Assembly (NCBI RefSeq): GCF_030866785.1
Contig: NZ_CP133018.1
Location: 2,914,001-2,978,000 of the forward strand
Reading direction: 5' to 3'
DNA length: 64,000 nt
Origin: Agromyces protaetiae
Lineage (GTDB): Bacteria; Actinomycetota; Actinomycetes; Actinomycetales; Microbacteriaceae
Numbering within the stretch: the first letter of the stretch is position 1; each line of letters opens with the position of its first letter. Below are positions 18,031 through 26,440 of the stretch, piece after piece. Both the position numbers and the translations under genes were made by a program. Below the pieces are notes generated by a model. That model ran no database searches, was not told the DNA's origin, and was given only the letters and a program-made list of their open reading frames with translations.

Positions 18031-19689
18031 TCAGGCGTCGGCGGGCTGGCGGCGCAGTGCGAGGTACTGGTGCACGAAGGCGATAGCCATGCCGCCTTCG
18101 CCGACGCCCGCCGCGACGCGTTTGACCGAGCCCGAGCGCACGTCGCCGATGGCGAAGATGCCGGGCACGCTCGTCTCGAGCGCGAACGGCCGGCGGTCGA
18201 GCGGCCAGGCGCCGGCGTCCGAGGCATCCGTGCCCGTGAGCGTGAAGCCGTGCGCGTCGCGCACGACGTCCGCCGGCAGCCAGCCGGTGACCGCGTCGGC
18301 GCCGATCATGATGAAGACGACCGTGAACGAACGCCGGGTCGTGTGCTCCGCCCGGCGGTCGTAGACGTCGACGGACGCCAGCTCGCGGTCGCCGTGCAGC
18401 GCCGCGATCTCGCTGCGCGTCTCTACGGCGATGCCGCCGTGGTCGCCGATCTGGTCGATGAGGTAGCGCGACATGCTCGCCTCGAGCGATGGACCGCGAA
18501 CCAGCATCGTGACGGTGCGGGCGTGTCGTGCGAAGAAGATCGCGGCCTGTCCGGCGGAGTTGCCCGCGCCGACGATCGCCACGTCGGCGCCTTTCGCGAG
18601 CGCGGCGTCGCTGCGTGCGGCGCCGTAGAAGACGCCGTTGCCGAGGAACCGCTCGATGCCCGGGACCGGCAGTGTGCGCCACGCCACGCCGGTGGCGACG
18701 ATCACGACGGGGGCGCGCAGCGTGTCGCCGCCGTCGAGCACGACCTCGTGCAGTGCAACACCCGCACGGCCCGGCCGGATGGTCTCGACCGTGCGCGTCA
18801 CCACGATCTCGGCGCCGAGACGTTTCGCCTGCTTGAGCGCACGGCTCGCGAGGTCGTCGCCCGAGATGCCGAACGGGAACCCGGTGTAGTTCTCGATGCG
18901 GGTCGAAGTGCCGGCCTGCCCGCCGGGCGCGAGCGACTCGATCACGACGGTGCGCAGCCCCTCGGCTGCGGCGTTCACCGCAGCGGTGAGCCCGGCCGGC
19001 CCGGCGCCGAGGATGACGACGTCGTAGTCGGTGGCCGTGGGCTCGACCTCGAGCCCGGCCGCGACGGCGACCGCGCGCAGGCTCGGGGCGACGAGCCGTG
19101 CACCGTCGGCACGTTCGAGGATCGGCCAGGAGGCGCCGGTTCGATCGGTGTCGGGCGCGTCGACGGTCACGCGCTCGAAGGCAACCTGGTTGCGGGTGAG
19201 GAATCCTGCGATCTCATGCGTGCGTGCGTGCTGCCGGGGCCCGACGAGTCGCACCTCGGTCTCGGGTTGTTCGGCGGCGAGGTCCTGGAGGGAGTCGAGG
19301 TAGCGGCGCGCGAGCGACGCGACGCGCGCCGGGATCGACGGCGCCATCGAGGCGACGGTGTAGAACGCCGTCACGTCGAGCTTGACGATCCGCGCGGCGC
19401 GGTCGGCGCGGCCGCTCGCGGGGAACGGCGTGCTGAGCGTCATCGGCACCTCGCCGAAGAACTGCCCGGGCTTGCGCCGCCCGATCACGCGCTCCTCGCC
19501 GTTGACGACCTTCGTGATCTCGGCGCCGCCCTCGACCACGACGAACAGCGCCCGCTCGTCGCCCTCGTGCGCGAAGTACTCGCCGGGGACCAGCCGGATG
19601 TCCTCGACCGCGTTCGCGAGGTACACGAGCGTCGGATCGGGCAAGGGCGCGAAGATCGGGATGGCCCGGAGTTCGCCGATCGTGATCAT
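18031..19689 (-). CDS. cNMP-binding / thioredoxin-reductase-like flavoprotein fusion
   Basis: A 552-aa protein. Start at 19689 because TACGTT ends 6 nt upstream, giving a leaderless arrangement. Residues about 10-120 are a CRP-type cyclic-nucleotide-binding domain (GEYFAHEGDERALFVVVEGG, GQFFGEVPMTL). Residues about 150-215 resemble a glutaredoxin-like fold without cysteines. From about 230 it is a thioredoxin-reductase-like FAD/NAD(P)H module: VVILGAGPAGLTAAV, GGQAGTSTRIENY, VAIVGAGNSAGQAA and GIFAIGDVRSGSVKR. The redox CxxC expected before the NAD(P) domain is absent (VFYGAARSDA), so it cannot be a classical thioredoxin reductase. Role unknown: perhaps a ligand-controlled flavin oxidoreductase. 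Compare the gene at 32,712. Confidence 0.88.
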   Translation of the reverse strand: MITIGELRAIPIFAPLPDPTLVYLANAVEDIRLVPGEYFAHEGDERALFVVVEGGAEITKVVNGEERVIGRRKPGQFFGEVPMTLSTPFPASGRADRAARIVKLDVTAFYTVASMAPSIPARVASLARRYLDSLQDLAAEQPETEVRLVGPRQHARTHEIAGFLTRNQVAFERVTVDAPDTDRTGASWPILERADGARLVAPSLRAVAVAAGLEVEPTATDYDVVILGAGPAGLTAAVNAAAEGLRTVVIESLAPGGQAGTSTRIENYTGFPFGISGDDLASRALKQAKRLGAEIVVTRTVETIRPGRAGVALHEVVLDGGDTLRAPVVIVATGVAWRTLPVPGIERFLGNGVFYGAARSDAALAKGADVAIVGAGNSAGQAAIFFARHARTVTMLVRGPSLEASMSRYLIDQIGDHGGIAVETRSEIAALHGDRELASVDVYDRRAEHTTRRSFTVVFIMIGADAVTGWLPADVVRDAHGFTLTGTDASDAGAWPLDRRPFALETSVPGIFAIGDVRSGSVKRVAAGVGEGGMAIAFVHQYLALRRQPADA

Positions 19690-19771
19690 TCGCCGAACGT
19701 ATCGAGCAGGTGCCGCACCGGTCAACGGACCCAGGTCGCCGATGTTCGGTGCACCGACGCTCGGTCGCCCG

Positions 19772-21823
19772 TCAGAAGTCCGCATCGAGCAGCGGGCGCC
19801 GGCTGTCGTCCGGCGACACGCTTCGGAGCAGGAGCGGAGAAGCCTCGCTCCGGTCCGGCGACGACTCCCTGGAACTGCGCGACGAGTGGGCTGGCGTGGG
19901 AACCGGGGTCGTCTCCTTGGCGAACAGGCCACCGATCTCCTTCTGCATCGCTCCCACCCGGCTGAACGCGTCGCGCGCCTGTTCCGTTCCGGCGAGACCC
20001 GACCTCGCCTGCCTGCGGAGCCGGGTCTCAGCCGCAGACAAGTAGACGCGAGCGGCCTTCAGATCGTACGTGAGGCTGTGATGCACGGTCTTGACGGCCG
20101 TGCGCGTCTGTTCCAGCACGTTGCCGCCGAAATCACGTGCGGTGTTCGCCTCGGTCGCCGCGATCGATTTCGCGAAGCGCAGATGCTTCAGCGCATTGTC
20201 GACGGTCTTCGCCGTCGCGCGATCCGTGAGGTTCGCCGCCGCACCGGCGAGCCCGTCCAGATCGGCATTGGCCAGCCAGGTGTTCCAGCGCATGATCTGC
20301 TGTTGCCGCCGTTCGAGGCTGCTCACCCCGTCGCTCAGGCGATCGGCGCAGTTCATGAGTTCGAAGCAGGTCGTCGCGGCTTTGCTGCCGCCGCGCGCCG
20401 CCCACCTGGCGGCCGCACCCCCGAAGCCGACGACGACGCTCGCGGCGGCGAACGCCCAGGAGGCGATCTCGATGGCGCGGTCATCCTTCGCGATGTCGAT
20501 CCTCTGGCTTGCCTCGATGGCCTGAATGGCCGCAAGCAGGGTGTCGCCGAAGGCGATCGCGACACCGATGAACCCGAAGACGTTGAACAGTATGCCCGGC
20601 GTCATGACCATCGCCAGGCCACCGAACAGGGCCATGCCGAACGCGACCGCGCCGACGATGGTGTGCATCAGGTCCTTTTCGGCGTCGCGTCCGGTGGGGT
20701 CGATGTTGGTGATCGGGTTGAGGTCGCCGTAGGCGTACAGGTTCGCGAGGGGTGCGTCGTCTTGAGTGGTGAAGCGGGCCTGTGCCGGGTCGTAGATGCG
20801 CGGGCCGAGGGGTTGGCTGCCGTCGCGGTACGTGTATTCGCCGGCGTATTGGAACGGGTTGTGGCCGAGCTCGCCGATGCCTGCCGGAAGCTGGTCGGGC
20901 TGGTCGCCGGTCACGGTTGCGATGCCGTAGTCGGTGTACGCGTACGAGGTGGTGACCGTGCCGGTGTGGTCGGTCAGGTCAGTGATGTTGCCGTGTCGGT
21001 CGGTGCCGTAGTACGACGTGCTCGCCGCGTCATCGGCGGGGCGGATGCTTCGGGTGTGCCGAGTGGCTCCGATCAGGTAACTCGCGGTGCCGTGCGCGCC
21101 GTCGGCGGTGTCATGCACGTCGTTGAGGAGCCGGTCGCCGTCCCAGTAGTACCGGGTCGACCCGGATTCGGTCGTGTGCTCGCGGCGTGAACCGTCGGCC
21201 CAGTACCTGGTGCCGATCCGCACCCCCTCCCCGGTGGTGTGCGTGACCGGCAACCCCGCCGCGTCGAAATACGTCGACACCCCACCCAGCTCATGCAACA
21301 CGAACGCATACGGCGTCTCACCCACCGACCCGTCCGCCCGCGCCGGCACCACCGCACCCGGCACCGCGGCCCGGAACACCACATCCACACCCGAATACCC
21401 ATCAAGCCCCGACGGCACCGACGCATTCATCGCGAACGCCCCACCCGACGCCGGATACACCCACACCCCACCAACCACCCGCACCGTCGCCAACCCGAAC
21501 GACCAACCGCCACCGAGCCCCACCGCATCGACCGCCGCCGCACGCGAATCCCAGCCCAGCTGCACCCCACCCGCCGACAGACCGAACCCAAACGACCCAT
21601 CCAACTCACCGATCGTCCCCTCAAGCGCATCCCCCAGCGCGAACGACCCCAACTCCACCCCACCCGCACCACCACCAGGCGGCTCAACCGCCCACCCCGG
21701 CGACACGAGCCCGCCGACCAGGCCGACGCAGAGCACCGACCCGATGGCGATCGCCCAGCCCGCCCGGCCTCCGGATTCGATCCCGCAGCCACGTTCCACT
21801 CGACTCTGACCGGCACGCGCCAT
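19772..21823 (-). CDS. RHS/YD-repeat secreted protein, copy 5 (short core)
   Basis: A 683-aa protein; ATG at 21823 follows CTTGGAGTGTG as in copy 4. The Sec signal ends SPGWA. The shared N-terminal domain runs to STYFDAAGLPV and then jumps straight into the late core (EGVRIGTRYWADGSRREHT), so most YD repeats are missing. The core ends NPITNIDPTGR. The tail has two hydrophobic stretches (VAFGMALFGGLAMVM and WAFAAASVVVGFGGAA), a long helical domain (ALKHLRFAKSIAATEAN, LKAARVYLSAAETRLRR), and a Ser/Arg/Asp-rich end finishing in LLDADF. Codon use in about 21,240-21,700 is G-ending and resembles copy 4 rather than its own downstream half. The in-frame join suggests a functional deletion variant. 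Confidence 0.88.
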   Translation of the reverse strand: MARAGQSRVERGCGIESGGRAGWAIAIGSVLCVGLVGGLVSPGWAVEPPGGGAGGVELGSFALGDALEGTIGELDGSFGFGLSAGGVQLGWDSRAAAVDAVGLGGGWSFGLATVRVVGGVWVYPASGGAFAMNASVPSGLDGYSGVDVVFRAAVPGAVVPARADGSVGETPYAFVLHELGGVSTYFDAAGLPVTHTTGEGVRIGTRYWADGSRREHTTESGSTRYYWDGDRLLNDVHDTADGAHGTASYLIGATRHTRSIRPADDAASTSYYGTDRHGNITDLTDHTGTVTTSYAYTDYGIATVTGDQPDQLPAGIGELGHNPFQYAGEYTYRDGSQPLGPRIYDPAQARFTTQDDAPLANLYAYGDLNPITNIDPTGRDAEKDLMHTIVGAVAFGMALFGGLAMVMTPGILFNVFGFIGVAIAFGDTLLAAIQAIEASQRIDIAKDDRAIEIASWAFAAASVVVGFGGAAARWAARGGSKAATTCFELMNCADRLSDGVSSLERRQQQIMRWNTWLANADLDGLAGAAANLTDRATAKTVDNALKHLRFAKSIAATEANTARDFGGNVLEQTRTAVKTVHHSLTYDLKAARVYLSAAETRLRRQARSGLAGTEQARDAFSRVGAMQKEIGGLFAKETTPVPTPAHSSRSSRESSPDRSEASPLLLRSVSPDDSRRPLLDADF

Positions 21824-21855
21824 GACACACTCCAAGCATTCGACGATTGCATGTC

Positions 21856-21861
21856 AATATA
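21856..21861 (-). promoter_or_regulatory. -10 element of RHS copy 5 (TATATT)
   Basis: Minus strand CAAGTATATTGAC, 33 bp before the start codon, same spacing as copies 1 and 3. TTGTCCACA lies 41 bp upstream (complement of 21903-21911), related to the octamer before copies 1 and 3. Confidence 0.45.
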
Positions 21862-21953
21862 CTTGAACTCACCACATCGAGTAGTCCACTCGGCCGGCCC
21901 ATTGTGGACAAGTCCCGCGGCGAGCGCGTCCGGGCCACGACACGGCCGCCCGC

Positions 21954-22817
21954 TCAGCCCTTCCGCTGCACCCGGTACTCCGTCGGGCTCATCCCGTGCA
22001 CGCGGCTGAACTGCCGCGAGAAGTAGAACGCGTCCGCGTACCCCACGTCACGAGCGATCTCGGACACATGCAAGGCGGTCGTGTCGAGCAGCCTCCGCGC
22101 CCGAGCCATCTTGAGTGCGGTGTGATAGGCGAGCACGCCACCACCCGTCGCCTCCCGGAACAGCGCCCCGAGATGCGAGGTCGACACGCCCACGAGCCGC
22201 GCCAGGTCCGAGACCCTGATCGCCCCGTCGACCCGCTCCTCGAGATACCGCATCGCGCGTTCGAGCGGCTCGCCCTGCTCGGGCAGCTTGCGGTCGACCG
22301 CCAGCTGCGTCATGAGTCGCCACGCGATGCCCGCGGTCGCGAGCAGCCGAGCGGGCGACTGGTCGCGTTCGAGCGCCGACACGATCTCGTCGAGCAACAC
22401 GGTCACGCGGTCCAACGCGCGCAGCGACACGAGCGGCCGACCCACGTCCGCCCCCACGGCGGCCCACAGGTCGGCGAGATCACTCCCGCGGAGATGACAC
22501 CACCAGATCGTCCATGGATGCTCCGGATCAGCCCCGTACGAGTGTGCGGCCCCCGGCGGCACGAGCACGGCCGTCGACGGGCTCACCCGCACGCGCGTCC
22601 CGTCCAGGTCGAGCCAGCCGGCGCCGTCGACGCAGACGATGACGATCGCCTCCTCGGCGCCTCTCTGCCGCACACGCAGGTGCCCCCCGGCCCGCGGGAA
22701 CCAGCCCGCGTCGGTCACGACGAGCCGCCGCGTGACCGGTCGCGCGAGCGCCTCGGCGACCGCGGGCCTCGGCACCACGCACAACCGCTGGTTCTCGAAC
22801 CCGTCGCGACGCTCCAC
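21954..22817 (-). CDS. AraC-family transcriptional regulator
   Basis: A 287-aa regulator. The N-terminal cupin-like sensor domain includes STAVLVPPGAAHSYGAD and HPWTIWWCHLRG, typical of AraC proteins that sense sugars. The C-terminal 100 residues carry two helix-turn-helix motifs: IRVSDLARLVGVSTSHLGAL and HVSEIARDVGYADAFYFSRQ, followed by the FSRVHGMSPTEYR hallmark. The GTG start lies 6 nt after CAGGAT, which suggests a leaderless transcript. Divergent from the DUF5107/cellulase-like operon, so it most likely controls that operon. Confidence 0.92.
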   Translation of the reverse strand: MERRDGFENQRLCVVPRPAVAEALARPVTRRLVVTDAGWFPRAGGHLRVRQRGAEEAIVIVCVDGAGWLDLDGTRVRVSPSTAVLVPPGAAHSYGADPEHPWTIWWCHLRGSDLADLWAAVGADVGRPLVSLRALDRVTVLLDEIVSALERDQSPARLLATAGIAWRLMTQLAVDRKLPEQGEPLERAMRYLEERVDGAIRVSDLARLVGVSTSHLGALFREATGGGVLAYHTALKMARARRLLDTTALHVSEIARDVGYADAFYFSRQFSRVHGMSPTEYRVQRKG

Positions 22818-22921
22818 GTCCTCATCCTGTCATGGCCGCGCAGCGCCACGGCGTGGAATCGTCCATGTGCGTCCGACGATCGGCCATGTGCCAGAGACAT
22901 CCGCCGACCTAGCGTTGACGC

Positions 22922-25900
22922 GTGACTTCCCCGAACCACCCCATCGCGCTGCCCGACGCCCCCGAGTCGCAGCAGCAGATCCTCGAGGCCGGCGGCGTCG
23001 CCTGCTGGGAGGCCCCGCTCACGATCGACACGTACGAGCCCGCCGAGCCCGACCGCTACCCGCTCTTCCTCGACCGGCGCGTCTATCAGGGCTCGAGCGG
23101 CAAGGTGTACCCGATCCCGTTCACCGACCGTATCCAGTCCGAGAAGGCGCCGCGCGCCTGGCGCGCGATCCACCTCGAGAACCGGTGGGTGCGCCTCGTG
23201 CTGCTGCCCGAGCTGGGCGGCCGCATCCACATCGGCTACGACAAGACCGCCGACTACGACTTCTTCTACCGCAACAACGTGATCAAGCCCGCGCTCGTGG
23301 GCCTCGCTGGCCCGTGGATCTCGGGCGGCGTCGAGTTCAACTGGCCGCAGCACCACCGGCCCGCGACCTACCTTCCCGTCGAGACGACGATCGAGCACCA
23401 CGACGACGGCTCGGTCACGGTCTGGCACAGCGACCTCGACCAGCTGCAGCGCATGCGCGGCAGCCACGGCATCCGGTTGCACGCCGACCGGGCGCTCATC
23501 GAGCTCGACGCGCGGCTCACCAACCGCACGGATGTGCCGCAGACCTTCCTCTGGTGGGCGAACGTCGCAGCCCGGTCGCACGAGCGCTACCAGTCGTTCT
23601 TCCCGACCGATGTGCGCTACGTCGCCGACCACGCACGCCGTGCGATCACCGCGTTCCCGCGAGCCGACCGCCCCTACTACGGCGTCGACTACCCGGAGCT
23701 CGCGGCCGAGCGCCCCGATGCCGATCGCATCGACCTCTACTCGAACATCCCCGTGCCGACGTCGTACATGATCACCGACACCGCCGACGACTTCTTCGGC
23801 GGCTACGACCACGACGCCCGGGCCGGGTTCGTGCACTGGGCCGACCGCGCGATCGCGCCCGGCAAGAAGCAGTGGACGTGGGGCGATGGCGAGGTCGGCC
23901 ATGCCTGGGATCGCCACCTCACCGACGGCGACGGCCCGTACGTCGAGCTCATGGCGGGCGTCTTCACCGACAACCAGCCCGACTTCAGCTGGCTGCAGCC
24001 GGGCGAGACCCGCGAGTTCCGCCAGTTCTGGTACCCGATCCGTGAGATCGGGCCTGCGGTGCAGGCCACGCTCGAGGCGGCGGTGGCGGTCGAGGTCAGC
24101 GAACGCGGGCCGGATGCCTCGGGCGATACGGATGCCCCGGGCGGAACGGATGCCCCGGTCGGAACGGATGCCTCGGGCGATACGGATGCCCCGGTCGGAA
24201 CGGATGCCCCGGTCGGAACGGATGCCCCGGGCGCCGGCGCCCGTCGTACCGTGCGCGTGGGCATCGCGACGACCGCCGCGCACGAGTCGGTCGCGATCGA
24301 GGTCCGCCGGGGCGAGGCGGTGCTGGCCGCGTGGACGACGGCGATCAGCCCGGAGCATCCGTTCACCGCGACCGTCGACGCGACCGGCGACCTGACGCGC
24401 GACGACCTCGTCGTCGTCGCGACCGCCGCGGGCCGCACGCTCGTCGAGTGGCGCGCGCACGAGGTGCCCGCGGGCGAGCCGTGGGTCGCCACCGAGCCGC
24501 CCGCCGCCGCCGACATCGACAGCGCCGACGAGCTCTACCTGACCGGGCTGCACCTCGTGCAGTACCGCCACCCGACGCGCGCCGCCGAACCGTACTTCGC
24601 CGAGGCGCTGCGCCGTGACCCGGGCGACAGCCGCGCACGCATCGCGCTCGCGCGCCTCGCGTACGACCGCGGCGAGCTCCACGTCGCACTCGACCACCTC
24701 GACCGCGCGGTCGAGCGGCTCACGCGACGCAACCTCAACCCCCAGCACGGCGACGTGCACCTGCTGCGCGCGCTCGTGCTCGAACGTCTCGGGCGCGAGC
24801 AGGAGGCGGGCGATGCGTTCGGCAAGGCCGGCTGGGACGGCACGCTCACGCTGCCCGCCGCGCTCGGCCGCGCCCGGCTCGCGCTCCGCGCCGGTGACGC
24901 GGCACGTTCGCTGCAGTTCGCCGACGCCGCCCTGGCAGCCGACCCCGCCAGCCCGCAGGCGATCGCCGCGCGCATCGTCGCGCTCCGCGTGCTCGGCGCG
25001 GCGACGTCCGCGAGCGCACCGTCGTCCCTCGGCACGACCGCTGCCGCGACCGCCGAACGCGAGCTCGCGGCTGCGCGAGCGGCCGACCCGCTCGACCCCC
25101 TGCTCGCGGCGCTCGACGACGCGCTCGACCCGGTCGACGCGCGTACGCTCGTGACGATGGCACACGAGCTGCACCGCATGGGCGATCGCGCCCGCGGGCT
25201 CGCGCTCGCGCGGCGCGCGAGCGCGGCCGAACCCGGTCCCTTCGGCAATCCGGCACCGCTCGCGCACTACACGGTCGCGGCGTTCCTCGAGACCGACGGT
25301 GATGCGGCCGGTGCCGCCGAGGCCCGCGCCGCCGCCCGCGCGGCTGATCCGCGGCTCGCGTTCCCGGCGGGCCTCGACGACCTCGCCGTGCTCGAGGCCG
25401 CCCTCGCGGCCGACCCCGCCGACACGCGGGCCGAAGGCTACCTCGGCTGCTGGCTGCTCGATGCCGGCCGCACGGCCGACGCGCTCGTCGCGCTCGACGC
25501 GGCCATCGCAGGTGGCGATCCCACCGCGACCGGATCCGAGACCGACTCCGCTGCGGCCCGCTCCGCGACCGACCCCGCCGGGGCGGCCGACCCCGTCGTC
25601 TGGCGCAATGCCGCGGTCGCCCTCGTGAACACGGGCGGCGACCTCGCGGAGGCCGACCGCCGCTACGGCATCGCCCTGCGACTCAGCCCTGGCGACGCCC
25701 GCCTCGTGTACGAACGCGACCAGCTCGCCGCGGTCCGCGGCATCGCCGCCGCCGACCGGCTCGCCGCGATCGAGGCCGCAGGCCCCGGCGTGCTGATCCG
25801 CGACGACCTCGCGATCGGCTCCGCGAACCTCCTCGTCGACGTCGGCCGCGCCGACGAGGCACTCGCCTTCCTGGCGGGCCGTGCGTTCCAGCCGTTCGAG

Positions 25901-26440
25901 GGCGGCGAGGGCCAGGTCATCTCGGTGTTCGACCGGGCGAGCGCCGCGGTCGCCCGCGACCTGCTCGCCCGCGGCGAGACCGCCGCGGCGATCGAGCTGC
26001 TCGAGGGCGGCATCCGGGTGCCCGAGCACCTCGGCGAGGGCCGCCACCCCGCGGTCGTCGTCGCCGAGCGGTTCGTGCTGCTCGGCAACGCGCACGCCGC
26101 GCGCGGGGATCGCCTGTCCGCCGAGGCGGCCTGGCGCCGCGCACGCGACGGCGGCGGGCCACTCGCCGCCGGCGAGCACGTCGTCACCGCGGGCGACGCC
26201 TGGATCGGCCACGCGCACACGCTGCTCGGCGAGACCGACGCGGCCGAGCGGGTCTGGGCCGCGCTCGAGGCCCGCGCCGATGCGCTCGACGCCGCCGCCG
26301 ACACGGTCGACTACTTCGCCACCTCGCTCCCCGAGCTGCTGCTGTTCTCGGTCGACACGGCCGAGCGCCGCGCCGCCGAGGCGCACGAGCTCCGCACGCT
26401 CGCCGCCGCAGGCCGAGCCGGAGGGCGGGCCGCCGCATGA
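22922..26440 (+). CDS. DUF5107 domain / TPR protein
   Basis: A 1172-aa cytosolic protein. Residues about 40-390 match the DUF5107 type: a beta-sandwich, aldose-epimerase-like segment with WVRLVLLPELGGRIHIGYDK, GVEFNWPQHHRP and FLWWANVAA. At residues about 397-438 there is a linker of seven 18-bp DNA repeats encoding D-A-(P/S)-G/V-x-T units. The rest is a long alpha-helical region with TPR-like pairs (EPYFAEALRRDPGDSRARIA and similar). DUF5107 proteins usually occur in plant or host glycan utilisation loci; the reaction is unknown. The GTG start is 6 nt after TAGCGT (leaderless type). Overlaps the cellulase-like gene by 4 bp, so the two are coupled. Confidence 0.85.
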   Translation: MTSPNHPIALPDAPESQQQILEAGGVACWEAPLTIDTYEPAEPDRYPLFLDRRVYQGSSGKVYPIPFTDRIQSEKAPRAWRAIHLENRWVRLVLLPELGGRIHIGYDKTADYDFFYRNNVIKPALVGLAGPWISGGVEFNWPQHHRPATYLPVETTIEHHDDGSVTVWHSDLDQLQRMRGSHGIRLHADRALIELDARLTNRTDVPQTFLWWANVAARSHERYQSFFPTDVRYVADHARRAITAFPRADRPYYGVDYPELAAERPDADRIDLYSNIPVPTSYMITDTADDFFGGYDHDARAGFVHWADRAIAPGKKQWTWGDGEVGHAWDRHLTDGDGPYVELMAGVFTDNQPDFSWLQPGETREFRQFWYPIREIGPAVQATLEAAVAVEVSERGPDASGDTDAPGGTDAPVGTDASGDTDAPVGTDAPVGTDAPGAGARRTVRVGIATTAAHESVAIEVRRGEAVLAAWTTAISPEHPFTATVDATGDLTRDDLVVVATAAGRTLVEWRAHEVPAGEPWVATEPPAAADIDSADELYLTGLHLVQYRHPTRAAEPYFAEALRRDPGDSRARIALARLAYDRGELHVALDHLDRAVERLTRRNLNPQHGDVHLLRALVLERLGREQEAGDAFGKAGWDGTLTLPAALGRARLALRAGDAARSLQFADAALAADPASPQAIAARIVALRVLGAATSASAPSSLGTTAAATAERELAAARAADPLDPLLAALDDALDPVDARTLVTMAHELHRMGDRARGLALARRASAAEPGPFGNPAPLAHYTVAAFLETDGDAAGAAEARAAARAADPRLAFPAGLDDLAVLEAALAADPADTRAEGYLGCWLLDAGRTADALVALDAAIAGGDPTATGSETDSAAARSATDPAGAADPVVWRNAAVALVNTGGDLAEADRRYGIALRLSPGDARLVYERDQLAAVRGIAAADRLAAIEAAGPGVLIRDDLAIGSANLLVDVGRADEALAFLAGRAFQPFEGGEGQVISVFDRASAAVARDLLARGETAAAIELLEGGIRVPEHLGEGRHPAVVVAERFVLLGNAHAARGDRLSAEAAWRRARDGGGPLAAGEHVVTAGDAWIGHAHTLLGETDAAERVWAALEARADALDAAADTVDYFATSLPELLLFSVDTAERRAAEAHELRTLAAAGRAGGRAAA
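24112..24237 (+). repeat. Seven 18-bp tandem repeats inside the DUF5107 gene
   Basis: Units start with GGATGCC(T/C)CGG and keep the reading frame (6 codons each), coding a flexible Asp/Ala/Pro/Gly/Thr linker. Two unit variants (ending GATAC and GGAAC) alternate irregularly, as expected from slippage. Confidence 0.85.

Noticed and set aside
16051..19965. Very long plus-strand open frame (about 1300 codons) opposite RHS copy 4 and the flavoprotein gene
   Set aside because: It is the antisense of two well-supported genes, has no recognisable domain, and its composition is Ser/Arg/Pro-rich as expected for a shadow frame in high-GC DNA.
21903..21911. TTGTCCACA, which matches an actinobacterial DnaA box, near RHS copy 5
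   Set aside because: A single site with related but imperfect words before other RHS genes; no cluster, no dnaA/dnaN, so not an origin. Kept only as part of the RHS promoter observation.
1..22000. Type VI or type VII secretion context for the RHS genes
   Set aside because: No VgrG, PAAR, Hcp, EsxA/B or EccC-type gene is present, and every intact copy has a Sec signal peptide.
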